Positions 58,097 to 64,000 of a DNA stretch of 64,000 nucleotides are shown piece by piece. The number at the start of each line of letters is the position of its first letter. Positions within the stretch are counted from its first letter, which is position 1. Origin of the DNA: Sphingomonas piscis (GTDB lineage: Bacteria > Pseudomonadota > Alphaproteobacteria > Sphingomonadales > Sphingomonadaceae); NCBI RefSeq assembly GCF_011300455.1, contig NZ_CP049869.1:620001-684000 (forward strand), read 5' to 3'. The notes beneath the pieces were generated by a model that worked only from the letters and a program-made list of their open reading frames with translations, did not search any database and was not told where the DNA came from. The position numbers and the translations under genes were made by a program.

Positions 58097-59305
58097 CTAG
58101 CTGCCCGCCTTCAGCTCCGCGATGCGGGCCTTCAGCTTGGCAGCCAGTTGCGCCTTGTTCTCGGCCGGCATGTCACTGTCGCCCTCGACCCGGCTGAGAA
58201 CCTTTTCCAACGATGCGGCGGTTTCCGCCTTGGTCGTGCCCGCCTTGGCGCAGATCAGCATGCGGGTGCGGGTCTTTTTCTCAGCCGTCGGCGTCGCATT
58301 GACGTCAGCTTCGAACTTCTCGCCGTTGCAGGCTGCCATCTTGGCTTTGACCTCGGACGGCAGCGCTCGGCGAACCTGATCGCCGCCGCCGATCTGGCGT
58401 ATTTCGATCCGCTCGACGACGTCCTTTTCCTGAGCGGCGACGGGTGCCGCCAAGGTCAGGCCCGCACCGGCGAGCACGAGGGCGATCGCGCCGCCGGCGA
58501 GCTGCCGGCCGCGGCTGGGCATGTTGTTCAGCATTGTCAGTCTTTCCTTCAATTCGCCGATTGGAGTGAGGGCACAGACGGTTTGCGGCATCGGCTGCGC
58601 GGCACAGCGCAGGATTGTCTGCGCATATTTGTGCCGGGCGTCGCTGCCGCGAATGTCGATCAGGCTGGCATCGCACGCGGCCTCAAGGTCGCGCCGGAAC
58701 AGCCGATGAGCGATGTGAGCGATGGGATTGAACCAGTGGAGCGCAACCATGAACAGCGCCGCCGCACTGGCAAGGAGGTCGCCGCGGCGATGATGCATGG
58801 CTTCGTGAGCAAGTGCCAGTTCCCGCTCCGCTGCATCGAAGCGACTTGCAAAGTCGATGGGCAGCAAGATGTACCGACGCAGGATACCTGCGGCCGCAGG
58901 ACCGGTCACGGCGCTTGTCAGCAGCACGGTAAAGCCAGGAACCGCTGCGTCCGTAAGAGGCCGGCCAGCCTGCACCGCACGAAACATGAAGCGGCGGTAG
59001 TTCAGCAGGTGCCACAACAAAAAGGAACTCGTCCCAGCTAGCCACAGAGCGAAAGCGCCTTGAGCCAAAGAAAAGGTCCAACCTGCGGTCAGAGCTGGAG
59101 CAGGTGCGATCGCACCGAGGTCGATCATCACGGTCCGATCAGGAACCTGGATCGCAAACGGCGGCAGAAGGAGCCGCGTCGTGGGAACAAGCCAAAGCGC
59201 ATAGGCTGCCCGCGCACCAAATGCGCGAGCGACGGGGCCGCGCAACACCAGCACCACAAGGATGAGGACGGCCGTCGCCGCCAGTGTCTCCGCCACCCAA
59301 CTCAT
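58097..59305 (-). CDS. M56-family metallopeptidase, BlaR1/MecR1-like
   Basis: A 402-residue membrane peptidase that can relay a cell-wall or other signal by cleaving a BlaI-type repressor. Several N-terminal membrane helices precede the zinc motif HEAMH (residues 167-171). The C-terminal region ('AGGAIALVLAGAGLTLAAPV' then a soluble stretch) is probably extracytoplasmic and is not a penicillin-binding sensor domain, so the input is not obviously a beta-lactam. It overlaps the blaI-type gene by 4 bases. Confidence 0.87.
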   Translation of the reverse strand: MSWVAETLAATAVLILVVLVLRGPVARAFGARAAYALWLVPTTRLLLPPFAIQVPDRTVMIDLGAIAPAPALTAGWTFSLAQGAFALWLAGTSSFLLWHLLNYRRFMFRAVQAGRPLTDAAVPGFTVLLTSAVTGPAAAGILRRYILLPIDFASRFDAAERELALAHEAMHHRRGDLLASAAALFMVALHWFNPIAHIAHRLFRRDLEAACDASLIDIRGSDARHKYAQTILRCAAQPMPQTVCALTPIGELKERLTMLNNMPSRGRQLAGGAIALVLAGAGLTLAAPVAAQEKDVVERIEIRQIGGGDQVRRALPSEVKAKMAACNGEKFEADVNATPTAEKKTRTRMLICAKAGTTKAETAASLEKVLSRVEGDSDMPAENKAQLAAKLKARIAELKAGS

Positions 59306-59679
59306 TTCCGCAGGCTCCGAACCAGTTCTTCCAGTTCATCGAGATCCTTCGGGTCGAGATCGCGCTGCTCGGCCAGTTGCGCGACCAAAGGCGACACCCG
59401 GCCACCGAACAGGCGGTCCACCAGGCCGGTGGCCTGCCGCGCCGCAATGACATCCCTTTCGACCGCAGGACGATATAGAAAGCGTCGTCCGTCTGCCTGG
59501 GTCGCAACAGCGCCCTTGGCCGCAAGCCGCGCCAGCAATGTCTTGACCGTGGTCAGGCTCCAGCCGAGGCGGCTACCCACCTGTTGCGCCAGATCGGACG
59601 CGGTCATGGGCGAGTCGTCCCACAACGCCTGCATCAGCTGCAGCTCGGCGTCACTGACCTTGATCTCTTGTTCGCTCAT
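59302..59679 (-). CDS. BlaI/MecI/CopY-family repressor
   Basis: A 125-residue winged-helix repressor ('SDAELQLMQALWDDSPMTAS', 'SLTTVKTLLARLAAKGAVAT'). It binds DNA as a dimer and is released by cleavage by the M56 protease that follows. The start at 59679 is set because the operator lies just upstream; a longer frame would run into it. It forms an operon with the BlaR1-like gene. Confidence 0.93.
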   Translation of the reverse strand: MSEQEIKVSDAELQLMQALWDDSPMTASDLAQQVGSRLGWSLTTVKTLLARLAAKGAVATQADGRRFLYRPAVERDVIAARQATGLVDRLFGGRVSPLVAQLAEQRDLDPKDLDELEELVRSLRK

Positions 59680-59681
59680 GA

Positions 59682-59699
59682 CGACTACAAGTGTAGTCG
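59682..59699. promoter_or_regulatory. BlaI/CopY-type operator
   Basis: CGACTACA-AG-TGTAGTCG is an exact 8-base inverted repeat with a two-base spacer, containing the TACAnnTGTA consensus for BlaI/CopY repressors. It begins three bases upstream of the repressor start codon, so the repressor probably controls its own operon. Confidence 0.85.
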
Positions 59700-59722
59700 A
59701 CGCCCTGAACGGCAGGTGAATG

Positions 59723-60994
59723 TCAGGCTGGCGGCAGTTCCGCTGCAGGCCGAAGGAAGGACGAGAAGGCCGACGGCGCAGCCTTGTGTCCCACGCGCCC
59801 ACTCAGCGCCGTCGGATAGACGGTGCCGAACAGGCTCTCCATGCTTCGCGCCCAGCTATATTGCTTGGCTTCCGCCATCGCCGCTTCCGACAGCTGCCGG
59901 CGATCCGACCGCCAGATCTTCAGAATGTTGCCGGCCATCGCATCGCTGTCGCCCACCGGGCCGAGCAGGCCGACATGCTCGCCGACCCGGTCGATCATTG
60001 CACCAGAGGCGACCCCGACAACTGGAAGGCCGGAGGCCTGTGCTTCGACGATGGACACGCCGAACGTCTCGTCCGCCATTGCGGAAACGTAGATGTCGGC
60101 GCTTGCCAGCCAGCGCGACAGATCTGTGCGGCTTTTGACGTAACCGGGCATCGAAATGCGCGAGTCGGCGAGCTGGCTGATTTCCTCGCGGAGCGGTCCT
60201 TCGCCGAGCAGAACGAGACGTGCTCCAAGCTCTGCCGGCAGCTTACGAAATGCGTCGACGACCACGTCCGGCCGCTTCTCGATATCGAGGCGACCGACGT
60301 AGATGAGCAAAGGCTGACTTTCGGTCAGGCCAAGGGAGTGGCGCAGTCGCTCGTCGCGCCTGGTCGGACCGAACTCACCAAGTTCGACGCCAAGGCCGAC
60401 AACCTCCACGTTACCGACTCCGAGCGCGCGCAGCTTGGTGCCGCCACCATTTTCACTCAATGCAAACACGGTGTCGAAGCGCCGATAGAGCGCTCCGCAA
60501 TATCGGTAACACAAACGCGCTGCCGCTCCGCCAACCACCTTGCCCAGAAATTTGGAGACTGGCCGTTCGACATAGACAGTCGGGAAATCCGTCATGTACG
60601 CTGCGACCAGCGCCGTTTCAGGGTGACGCTTGCGATGCGCGACCGCTGCCCAAGGAAGGTTGTAGGCATCCTGGCACTCGATCAGATCGGGCCGAAAACG
60701 ATCGAGCGCGGCTTGCACTGCGCTGTTGCGAAGCAAGAGGCGGTAGTGCGGGCTTAGCGGCACGTGCGGTGACTTGATGGTCACGGTGATCGCGCGGCCC
60801 TCTTCGACCACCTCGTCGCGCTCTCCTGGTATGATCAGAAGGTGCCGGTGCGGCGTATTGTCGAGGATGTGCCGGCGTTTGTGCAGCAAGTAGGTGCGCA
60901 CCCCGCCGCCGACGTCGGACCAGCTCTGCGTCAGGTCACAGAACAATCTGGGCATCGCGAGCGGGCTGCCAAGGTCGGGGTCGTCGCGTCCCAT
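59723..60994 (-). CDS. GT4 family glycosyltransferase
   Basis: A 423-residue GT-B glycosyltransferase. 'CDLTQSWSDVGGGVRTYLLH' begins the acceptor domain; 'PLLIYVGRLDIEKRPDVVVD' and 'YVSAMADETFGVSIVEAQAS' followed by 'GLPVVGVASGAMIDRV' form the donor site. Related to mannosyl- and alpha-glucosyltransferases. It stands alone, away from the polysaccharide locus. Several start codons (61006 TTG, 60994, 60955) are possible. Upstream (to about 61140) the DNA is AT-richer and may carry its promoter. Confidence 0.9.
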   Translation of the reverse strand: MGRDDPDLGSPLAMPRLFCDLTQSWSDVGGGVRTYLLHKRRHILDNTPHRHLLIIPGERDEVVEEGRAITVTIKSPHVPLSPHYRLLLRNSAVQAALDRFRPDLIECQDAYNLPWAAVAHRKRHPETALVAAYMTDFPTVYVERPVSKFLGKVVGGAAARLCYRYCGALYRRFDTVFALSENGGGTKLRALGVGNVEVVGLGVELGEFGPTRRDERLRHSLGLTESQPLLIYVGRLDIEKRPDVVVDAFRKLPAELGARLVLLGEGPLREEISQLADSRISMPGYVKSRTDLSRWLASADIYVSAMADETFGVSIVEAQASGLPVVGVASGAMIDRVGEHVGLLGPVGDSDAMAGNILKIWRSDRRQLSEAAMAEAKQYSWARSMESLFGTVYPTALSGRVGHKAAPSAFSSFLRPAAELPPA

Positions 60995-61185
60995 CACCGG
61001 CAACAACCCGGCAGCGGCCCCAAAGTGTCCCTCACCCTGACACGATGCGCAATGTGTCGAAAAACTTTACGCAGGGCGAAGGTCCTTAGAAATAGGAAGC
61101 TACATTAAGTACAGAAATCCGCCGTTTTTTGCATTTGGCACGGCGGTTGCAATATTGTTCGTGTCCACTTGGTTCCACGCCACGT

Positions 61186-61228
61186 AAGGGGCGGTGAGGC
61201 GGTTCTCTGGTCCCCCTCACTGCCCCTT
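61186..61228 (-). terminator. Long hairpin downstream of grxD
   Basis: Complementary arms 61186-61199 and 61215-61228 form a 14-base-pair stem with one G-U pair, loop of 15 bases, within 10 bases of the grxD stop. No T tract follows on the minus strand, so either a structure-dependent terminator or a 3'-end stabiliser. Confidence 0.5.
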
Positions 61229-61233
61229 TAGCG

Positions 61234-61560
61234 TTACTGGGATTCCGAATTCGCCGGCGCGACAAGCTGCTGAAGCTCACCACTTTCGAACATTTCCATC
61301 ATGATGTCCGATCCGCCGACGAATTCGCCGCGAACGTACAGCTGGGGAATAGTCGGCCAATCGCTATATTCCTTGATGCCGTTGCGGATTCCCTGGTCCT
61401 GAAGCACGTCCACCGTTTCGAACGGGGTGCCCAGATGATCAAGGATCGCAACCGCGCGGCTGGAAAAGCCGCACTGCGGGAATAGGGCGGTGCCCTTCAT
61501 GAACAGCACCACGTCATTCTTCTTCACGATCTCGTCGATGCGTGCCGAAACGTCACTCAC
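61234..61560 (-). CDS. grxD: Monothiol glutaredoxin (Grx4 family)
   Basis: A 108-residue glutaredoxin with the CGFS active site (Cys30 in 'FMKGTALFPQCGFSSRAVAI'), which carries [2Fe-2S] clusters with glutathione and partners BolA. 'SDWPTIPQLYVRGEFVGGSD' is the glutathione-binding cis-Pro region. It overlaps the bolA gene by 4 bases, the common Grx4-BolA pairing. Confidence 0.96.
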   Translation of the reverse strand: MSDVSARIDEIVKKNDVVLFMKGTALFPQCGFSSRAVAILDHLGTPFETVDVLQDQGIRNGIKEYSDWPTIPQLYVRGEFVGGSDIMMEMFESGELQQLVAPANSESQ

Positions 61561-61796
61561 TGATGGTCTCCCGATGGCGTGGCAGTGGTCAACTGCAGCG
61601 CGTGTAATTCCCCGCCCATGCGCCCGCCAAGAGCGGCATAAACGGCCTGATGCTGCCTGACCCTGCTGAGGCCCGCGAAGCTCGCCGACACGACATGGGC
61701 GGCATAATGGTCGCCGTCTCCGGCAAGGTCGCGAATCTCCACAACGGCATCCGGAATAGCCTCGCGGATCAGTTGCTCGATATCGTTCGCAGCCAT
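61557..61796 (-). CDS. BolA-family protein
   Basis: A 79-residue BolA-like protein; with Grx4 it forms a [2Fe-2S]-bridged heterodimer in iron-sulfur handling. 'IPDAVVEIRDLAGDGDHYAA' and 'SRVRQHQAVYAALGGRMGGE' contain the conserved His. ATG at 61796 is used; GTG at 61802 is possible. It lies between grxD and the DUF1476 gene. Confidence 0.92.
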   Translation of the reverse strand: MAANDIEQLIREAIPDAVVEIRDLAGDGDHYAAHVVSASFAGLSRVRQHQAVYAALGGRMGGELHALQLTTATPSGDHQ

Positions 61797-61806
61797 CGGC
61801 ACGGGA

Positions 61807-62133
61807 TCAGGCCTGTGCCTCGATCAACTGACGCCGCGCTTCGGCTTCGTTGCGCGTAAGGGCGTCCCGGACGCTCGCTTCGTCCGTCTCGACTCCCGCG
61901 GCGGTCAGATCGCCGATCAGCTTGCGGATCACCGCCTCGTCGCCGCCTTCCTCGAATTCTGCGTGCACGACTTCGCGCGCGTAAGCGTCCCGTTCCACGT
62001 TGGACAGCTTCATTTCGCGGGCGGCCCACTCACCGAGCAGCCGATTGCGGCGAGCGACGATGCGAAACCGCATTTCCTCATCATGGGCAAACTTGGCTTC
62101 AAATGCGCGTTCACGGTCGTCGAAAGTGGTCAT
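61807..62133 (-). CDS. DUF1476 protein (F1-ATPase zeta-subunit type)
   Basis: A 108-residue alphaproteobacterial protein of the DUF1476 family; the Paracoccus member inhibits F1-ATPase rotation. 'FDDRERAFEAKFAHDEEMRF' and 'RNRLLGEWAAREMKLS' are characteristic. Usual length. It precedes bolA-grxD on the same strand. Confidence 0.92.
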   Translation of the reverse strand: MTTFDDRERAFEAKFAHDEEMRFRIVARRNRLLGEWAAREMKLSNVERDAYAREVVHAEFEEGGDEAVIRKLIGDLTAAGVETDEASVRDALTRNEAEARRQLIEAQA

Positions 62134-62235
62134 AGGGTCCTTCCCGATGTGCGCTGCACGAGATAGTGAGCCGCACCGCCTGCGTCCAGCAGACTACGTG
62201 GGTTCTTGCCTGCCCCACAGCCCAGGACGCAGCAG

Positions 62236-62523
62236 TTACTCGGCTCCTAGTTCGTGGGCCCGCTGGTCCGCCACCACCTGAGCAGCGGTCATTCCGTCGA
62301 AGGTAACGCGCGCCAACGCCTCCGGATCGCGATTGCCGAACCGCCGGCCGCCGACGGTGCGAAGGGCTCGGTCGAATACCAGCCGGTCCGCGTCCGGGAT
62401 CGTGCGCCTCGCCTTCTCACTCGTAGTTTCGAAGCTCTCTTTCGAGGAGCCGTCGATCAGCACCGTCTCGTCTTTGTGGCAGCCCGCGAGGAACAGCAGC
62501 AGAACGCCGACGGTCCACTTCAT
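62236..62523 (-). CDS. Small lipoprotein
   Basis: A 95-residue protein with signal '[15 protein letters not shown]' and lipobox LAGC (Cys15). The mature part ('[20 protein letters not shown]', '[20 protein letters not shown]') resembles a small uncharacterised lipoprotein family (DUF6694-like, uncertain). It overlaps the CoA-transferase beta gene by 4 bases. Confidence 0.7.
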   Translation of the reverse strand: MKWTVGVLLLFLAGCHKDETVLIDGSSKESFETTSEKARRTIPDADRLVFDRALRTVGGRRFGNRDPEALARVTFDGMTAAQVVADQRAHELGAE

Positions 62524-63158
62524 TCGACGTAAAGCGCCGACGTCTTGGCTCGAACCTCATCAGGGCCAACGCCGGGCGCCAGCTCGATCAGCTTGAACGG
62601 GCTCGCATGATCCGGCCTTTGGAATACGGCGATATCCGTGATGATCATGTCCACGACATTCTTGCCGGTCAGCGGCAAGGTGCAGGCCGGGATGAACTTG
62701 GGATCACCGTTCTTGGAAACATGCTCCATCACCACGATGATCTTCTTGACGCCTGCGACCAGGTCCATCGCACCGCCCATGCCCTTGATCATCTTGCCCG
62801 GGATCATCCAGTTGGCGATGTCGCCGTTCTCCGCCACTTCCATGGCGCCCAGCACGGTTAGGTCGATATGCCCGCCCCGGATCATTGCAAAGCTGTCTGC
62901 TGAGCTGAAGTAGCTCGACGAAGGCAGCTCACTGATCGTCTGCTTGCCGGCATTGATGAGGTCTGGGTCCTCCTCCCCCTCGTAAGGGAACGGACCGATC
63001 CCAAGCATTCCGTTCTCGCTCTGCAGCGTCACCGTCAGGCCTTCGGGGATGTGGTTGGCCACCAGCGTCGGGATGCCGATGCCTAGATTGACGTAATATC
63101 CGTCCTCCAGCTCCTGGGCGGCGCGCGCCGCCATCTCGTCCCTGGACCAGGCCATCAT
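62520..63158 (-). CDS. scoB: 3-oxoacid CoA-transferase, beta subunit
   Basis: A 212-residue beta subunit of a succinyl-CoA:3-oxoacid (or related) CoA-transferase, which moves CoA to acetoacetate. '[20 protein letters not shown]' and '[20 protein letters not shown]' contain the catalytic Glu48. The ATG overlaps the alpha-subunit stop by 4 bases. The exact acid acceptor (succinate or acetate) cannot be told, so atoA is an alternative name. Confidence 0.92.
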   Translation of the reverse strand: MMAWSRDEMAARAAQELEDGYYVNLGIGIPTLVANHIPEGLTVTLQSENGMLGIGPFPYEGEEDPDLINAGKQTISELPSSSYFSSADSFAMIRGGHIDLTVLGAMEVAENGDIANWMIPGKMIKGMGGAMDLVAGVKKIIVVMEHVSKNGDPKFIPACTLPLTGKNVVDMIITDIAVFQRPDHASPFKLIELAPGVGPDEVRAKTSALYVE

Positions 63159-63862
63159 GCAGTCTCCCGCTGCCGAACGGTGCGGAACTCGATCTTCTTG
63201 TCGTAGGGCGCGCCGCTGATAAGTCGCTTCACGTAGATGCTCGGCAGGTGGATTGCGTCGGGATCGAGCGAGCCCACGGCCACGATCTCCTCGACCTCGG
63301 CGACACAGATCCTGCCGCAGGTCGCGGCGGGTGCATTGAAGTTGCGCGCCGTCTTGCGGAAGACGAGATTTCCGGCCTCATCCGCTTTCCAGCCCTTGAT
63401 GATCGACAGATCGGCGCGGATGCCGCGTTCCAGGATGTAATCCTCGCCGTCGAAGCTCTTCACTTCCTTGCCCTCGGCGACCTGGGTGCCGACGCCCGTC
63501 TTGGTGTAGAAGCCGGGAATGCCCGCACCTCCGGCGCGCATCCGCTCGGCCAGCGTCCCCTGGGGGCAGAATTCCACCTCCAGCTCGCCAGCGAGGAATT
63601 GCCGCTCGAACTCCTTATTCTCGCCGACGTAAGAGCTGATCATCTTCTTGACCTGGCGGGTGCGCAGCAGCTTGCCGAGCCCCTCATTGTCGATGCCAGC
63701 GTTATTGGAGGCGATGGTAAGATCCTTGACTCCGCTGGCGACGATCGCGTCGATCAGCCGCTCGGGAATGCCGCACAGGCCAAAGCCCCCGGCGGCGATT
63801 GTCATGCCGTCGAACAGCAGCCCGTCGAGCGCCTCCGTGGCCGTGGTGTAGATGGTCGCCAT
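63155..63862 (-). CDS. scoA: 3-oxoacid CoA-transferase, alpha subunit
   Basis: A 235-residue alpha subunit. '[20 protein letters not shown]' is the family signature near the N-terminus; '[20 protein letters not shown]' and '[20 protein letters not shown]' follow. It pairs with the beta subunit in ketone-body or polyhydroxybutyrate-linked metabolism. The start is 44 bases from the SCP2-type gene. Confidence 0.93.
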   Translation of the reverse strand: MATIYTTATEALDGLLFDGMTIAAGGFGLCGIPERLIDAIVASGVKDLTIASNNAGIDNEGLGKLLRTRQVKKMISSYVGENKEFERQFLAGELEVEFCPQGTLAERMRAGGAGIPGFYTKTGVGTQVAEGKEVKSFDGEDYILERGIRADLSIIKGWKADEAGNLVFRKTARNFNAPAATCGRICVAEVEEIVAVGSLDPDAIHLPSIYVKRLISGAPYDKKIEFRTVRQRETA

Positions 63863-63905
63863 GACGCTGCGGTAGGCAAAGGCGAACCGCGTTTCAACTC
63901 GCCGT

Positions 63906-64000
63906 TCAGCTCTTCAGGCGCTTGAACAAGCTCCCAAGTTCCATGGCAGCGGCCAGGTCGCCCCTAACCCGCAGCCGCCCGCTCATGTAGGCACGCATTG
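63906..64000 (-). CDS. SCP2 sterol-binding-domain protein, C-terminal end
   Basis: The last ~31 codons of a gene whose upstream part lies beyond the right edge. '[20 protein letters not shown]' followed by 'GSLFKRLKS' and the stop TGA at 63906 matches the C-terminus of SCP2-type lipid-binding domains (the 'GKLKIxGDxxxAMKLxxLF' pattern). No competing frame looks better. Likely upstream of scoA in the same run. Confidence 0.75.
   Translation of the reverse strand, partial: MRAYMSGRLRVRGDLAAAMELGSLFKRLKS

Noticed and set aside
57635..59041. Open frame of 468 codons on the plus strand
   Set aside because: It runs antisense to the M56 peptidase gene and out of frame with the small membrane-protein gene; its composition is not protein-like and GC-rich third positions on the other strand explain it.
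59720..60757. Open frame of 345 codons on the plus strand
   Set aside because: Antisense to the GT4 gene, which has clear motifs.

Overview
The window reads as chromosomal DNA of a sphingomonad-like alphaproteobacterium (Sphingomonas and relatives). This is inferred from GC-rich coding, a proline-rich sphingomonad-type outer-membrane barrel, a DUF1476 (F1-ATPase zeta) gene beside bolA and a monothiol glutaredoxin gene, and the character of the glycosyltransferases. No tRNA, rRNA, CRISPR array, transposase or phage gene was recognised.

About 1-49.8 kb is one very large surface-polysaccharide locus of the ABC-transporter (group 2, kps) type. Its left edge cuts a KpsC-like Kdo transferase gene, followed by rfbA and, further on, rfbC (dTDP-sugar synthesis). 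The export core is a divergent pair of blocks: a Wza/KpsD-like lipoprotein gene on one side and kpsE-kpsM-kpsT on the other. kpsM is broken by a one-base frameshift in a C tract. CMP-Kdo supply is encoded inside the locus by kdsA (38.8-39.6 kb), kdsB and kdsD/kpsF (48.0-49.8 kb). Between these lie many glycosyltransferases (GT61, GT4, GT2, GT8-like, DUF5672, a 1303-residue TPR/GT fusion and two paralogous 700-residue proteins), three FkbM-type methyltransferases and one MycE-like sugar O-methyltransferase. There are also a dTDP-L-rhamnose 4-epimerase-like enzyme, two GSCFA proteins, an SGNH-like protein and a Tat-exported beta-helix (pectate-lyase-like) protein, also frameshifted.

The most unusual feature is a set of four diverged paralogues (11.8, 22.4, 24.9 and 25.9 kb) with the His-x-Asp...His pattern and flanking motifs of Kdo 3-hydroxylase, a 2-oxoglutarate/Fe(II) enzyme normally acting on LPS. 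Here they sit in a capsule locus that also makes CMP-Kdo. I infer a capsule or capsule-linker hydroxylation system that may use several related oxygenases. The substrate is unknown.

From about 49.8 kb the content becomes ordinary chromosome. It holds an outer-membrane barrel with a strong UUCG terminator, nadE, nadA, a membrane protein, a DUF4230 protein, an MBL hydrolase, an XRE/MmyB-type regulator divergent from a small membrane protein, a BlaR1/BlaI pair with a clear operator, and a GT4 glycosyltransferase. These are followed by grxD-bolA-DUF1476, a small lipoprotein, a two-subunit 3-oxoacid CoA-transferase and the end of an SCP2-type gene at the right edge.

Three genes in the polysaccharide locus (kpsM, the beta-helix gene, a GT2 gene) each need one extra base to restore a full-length product. 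This may be real decay, phase variation or base-calling error, and reads would settle it. All functional calls come from recognising motifs by eye; no database search was run.
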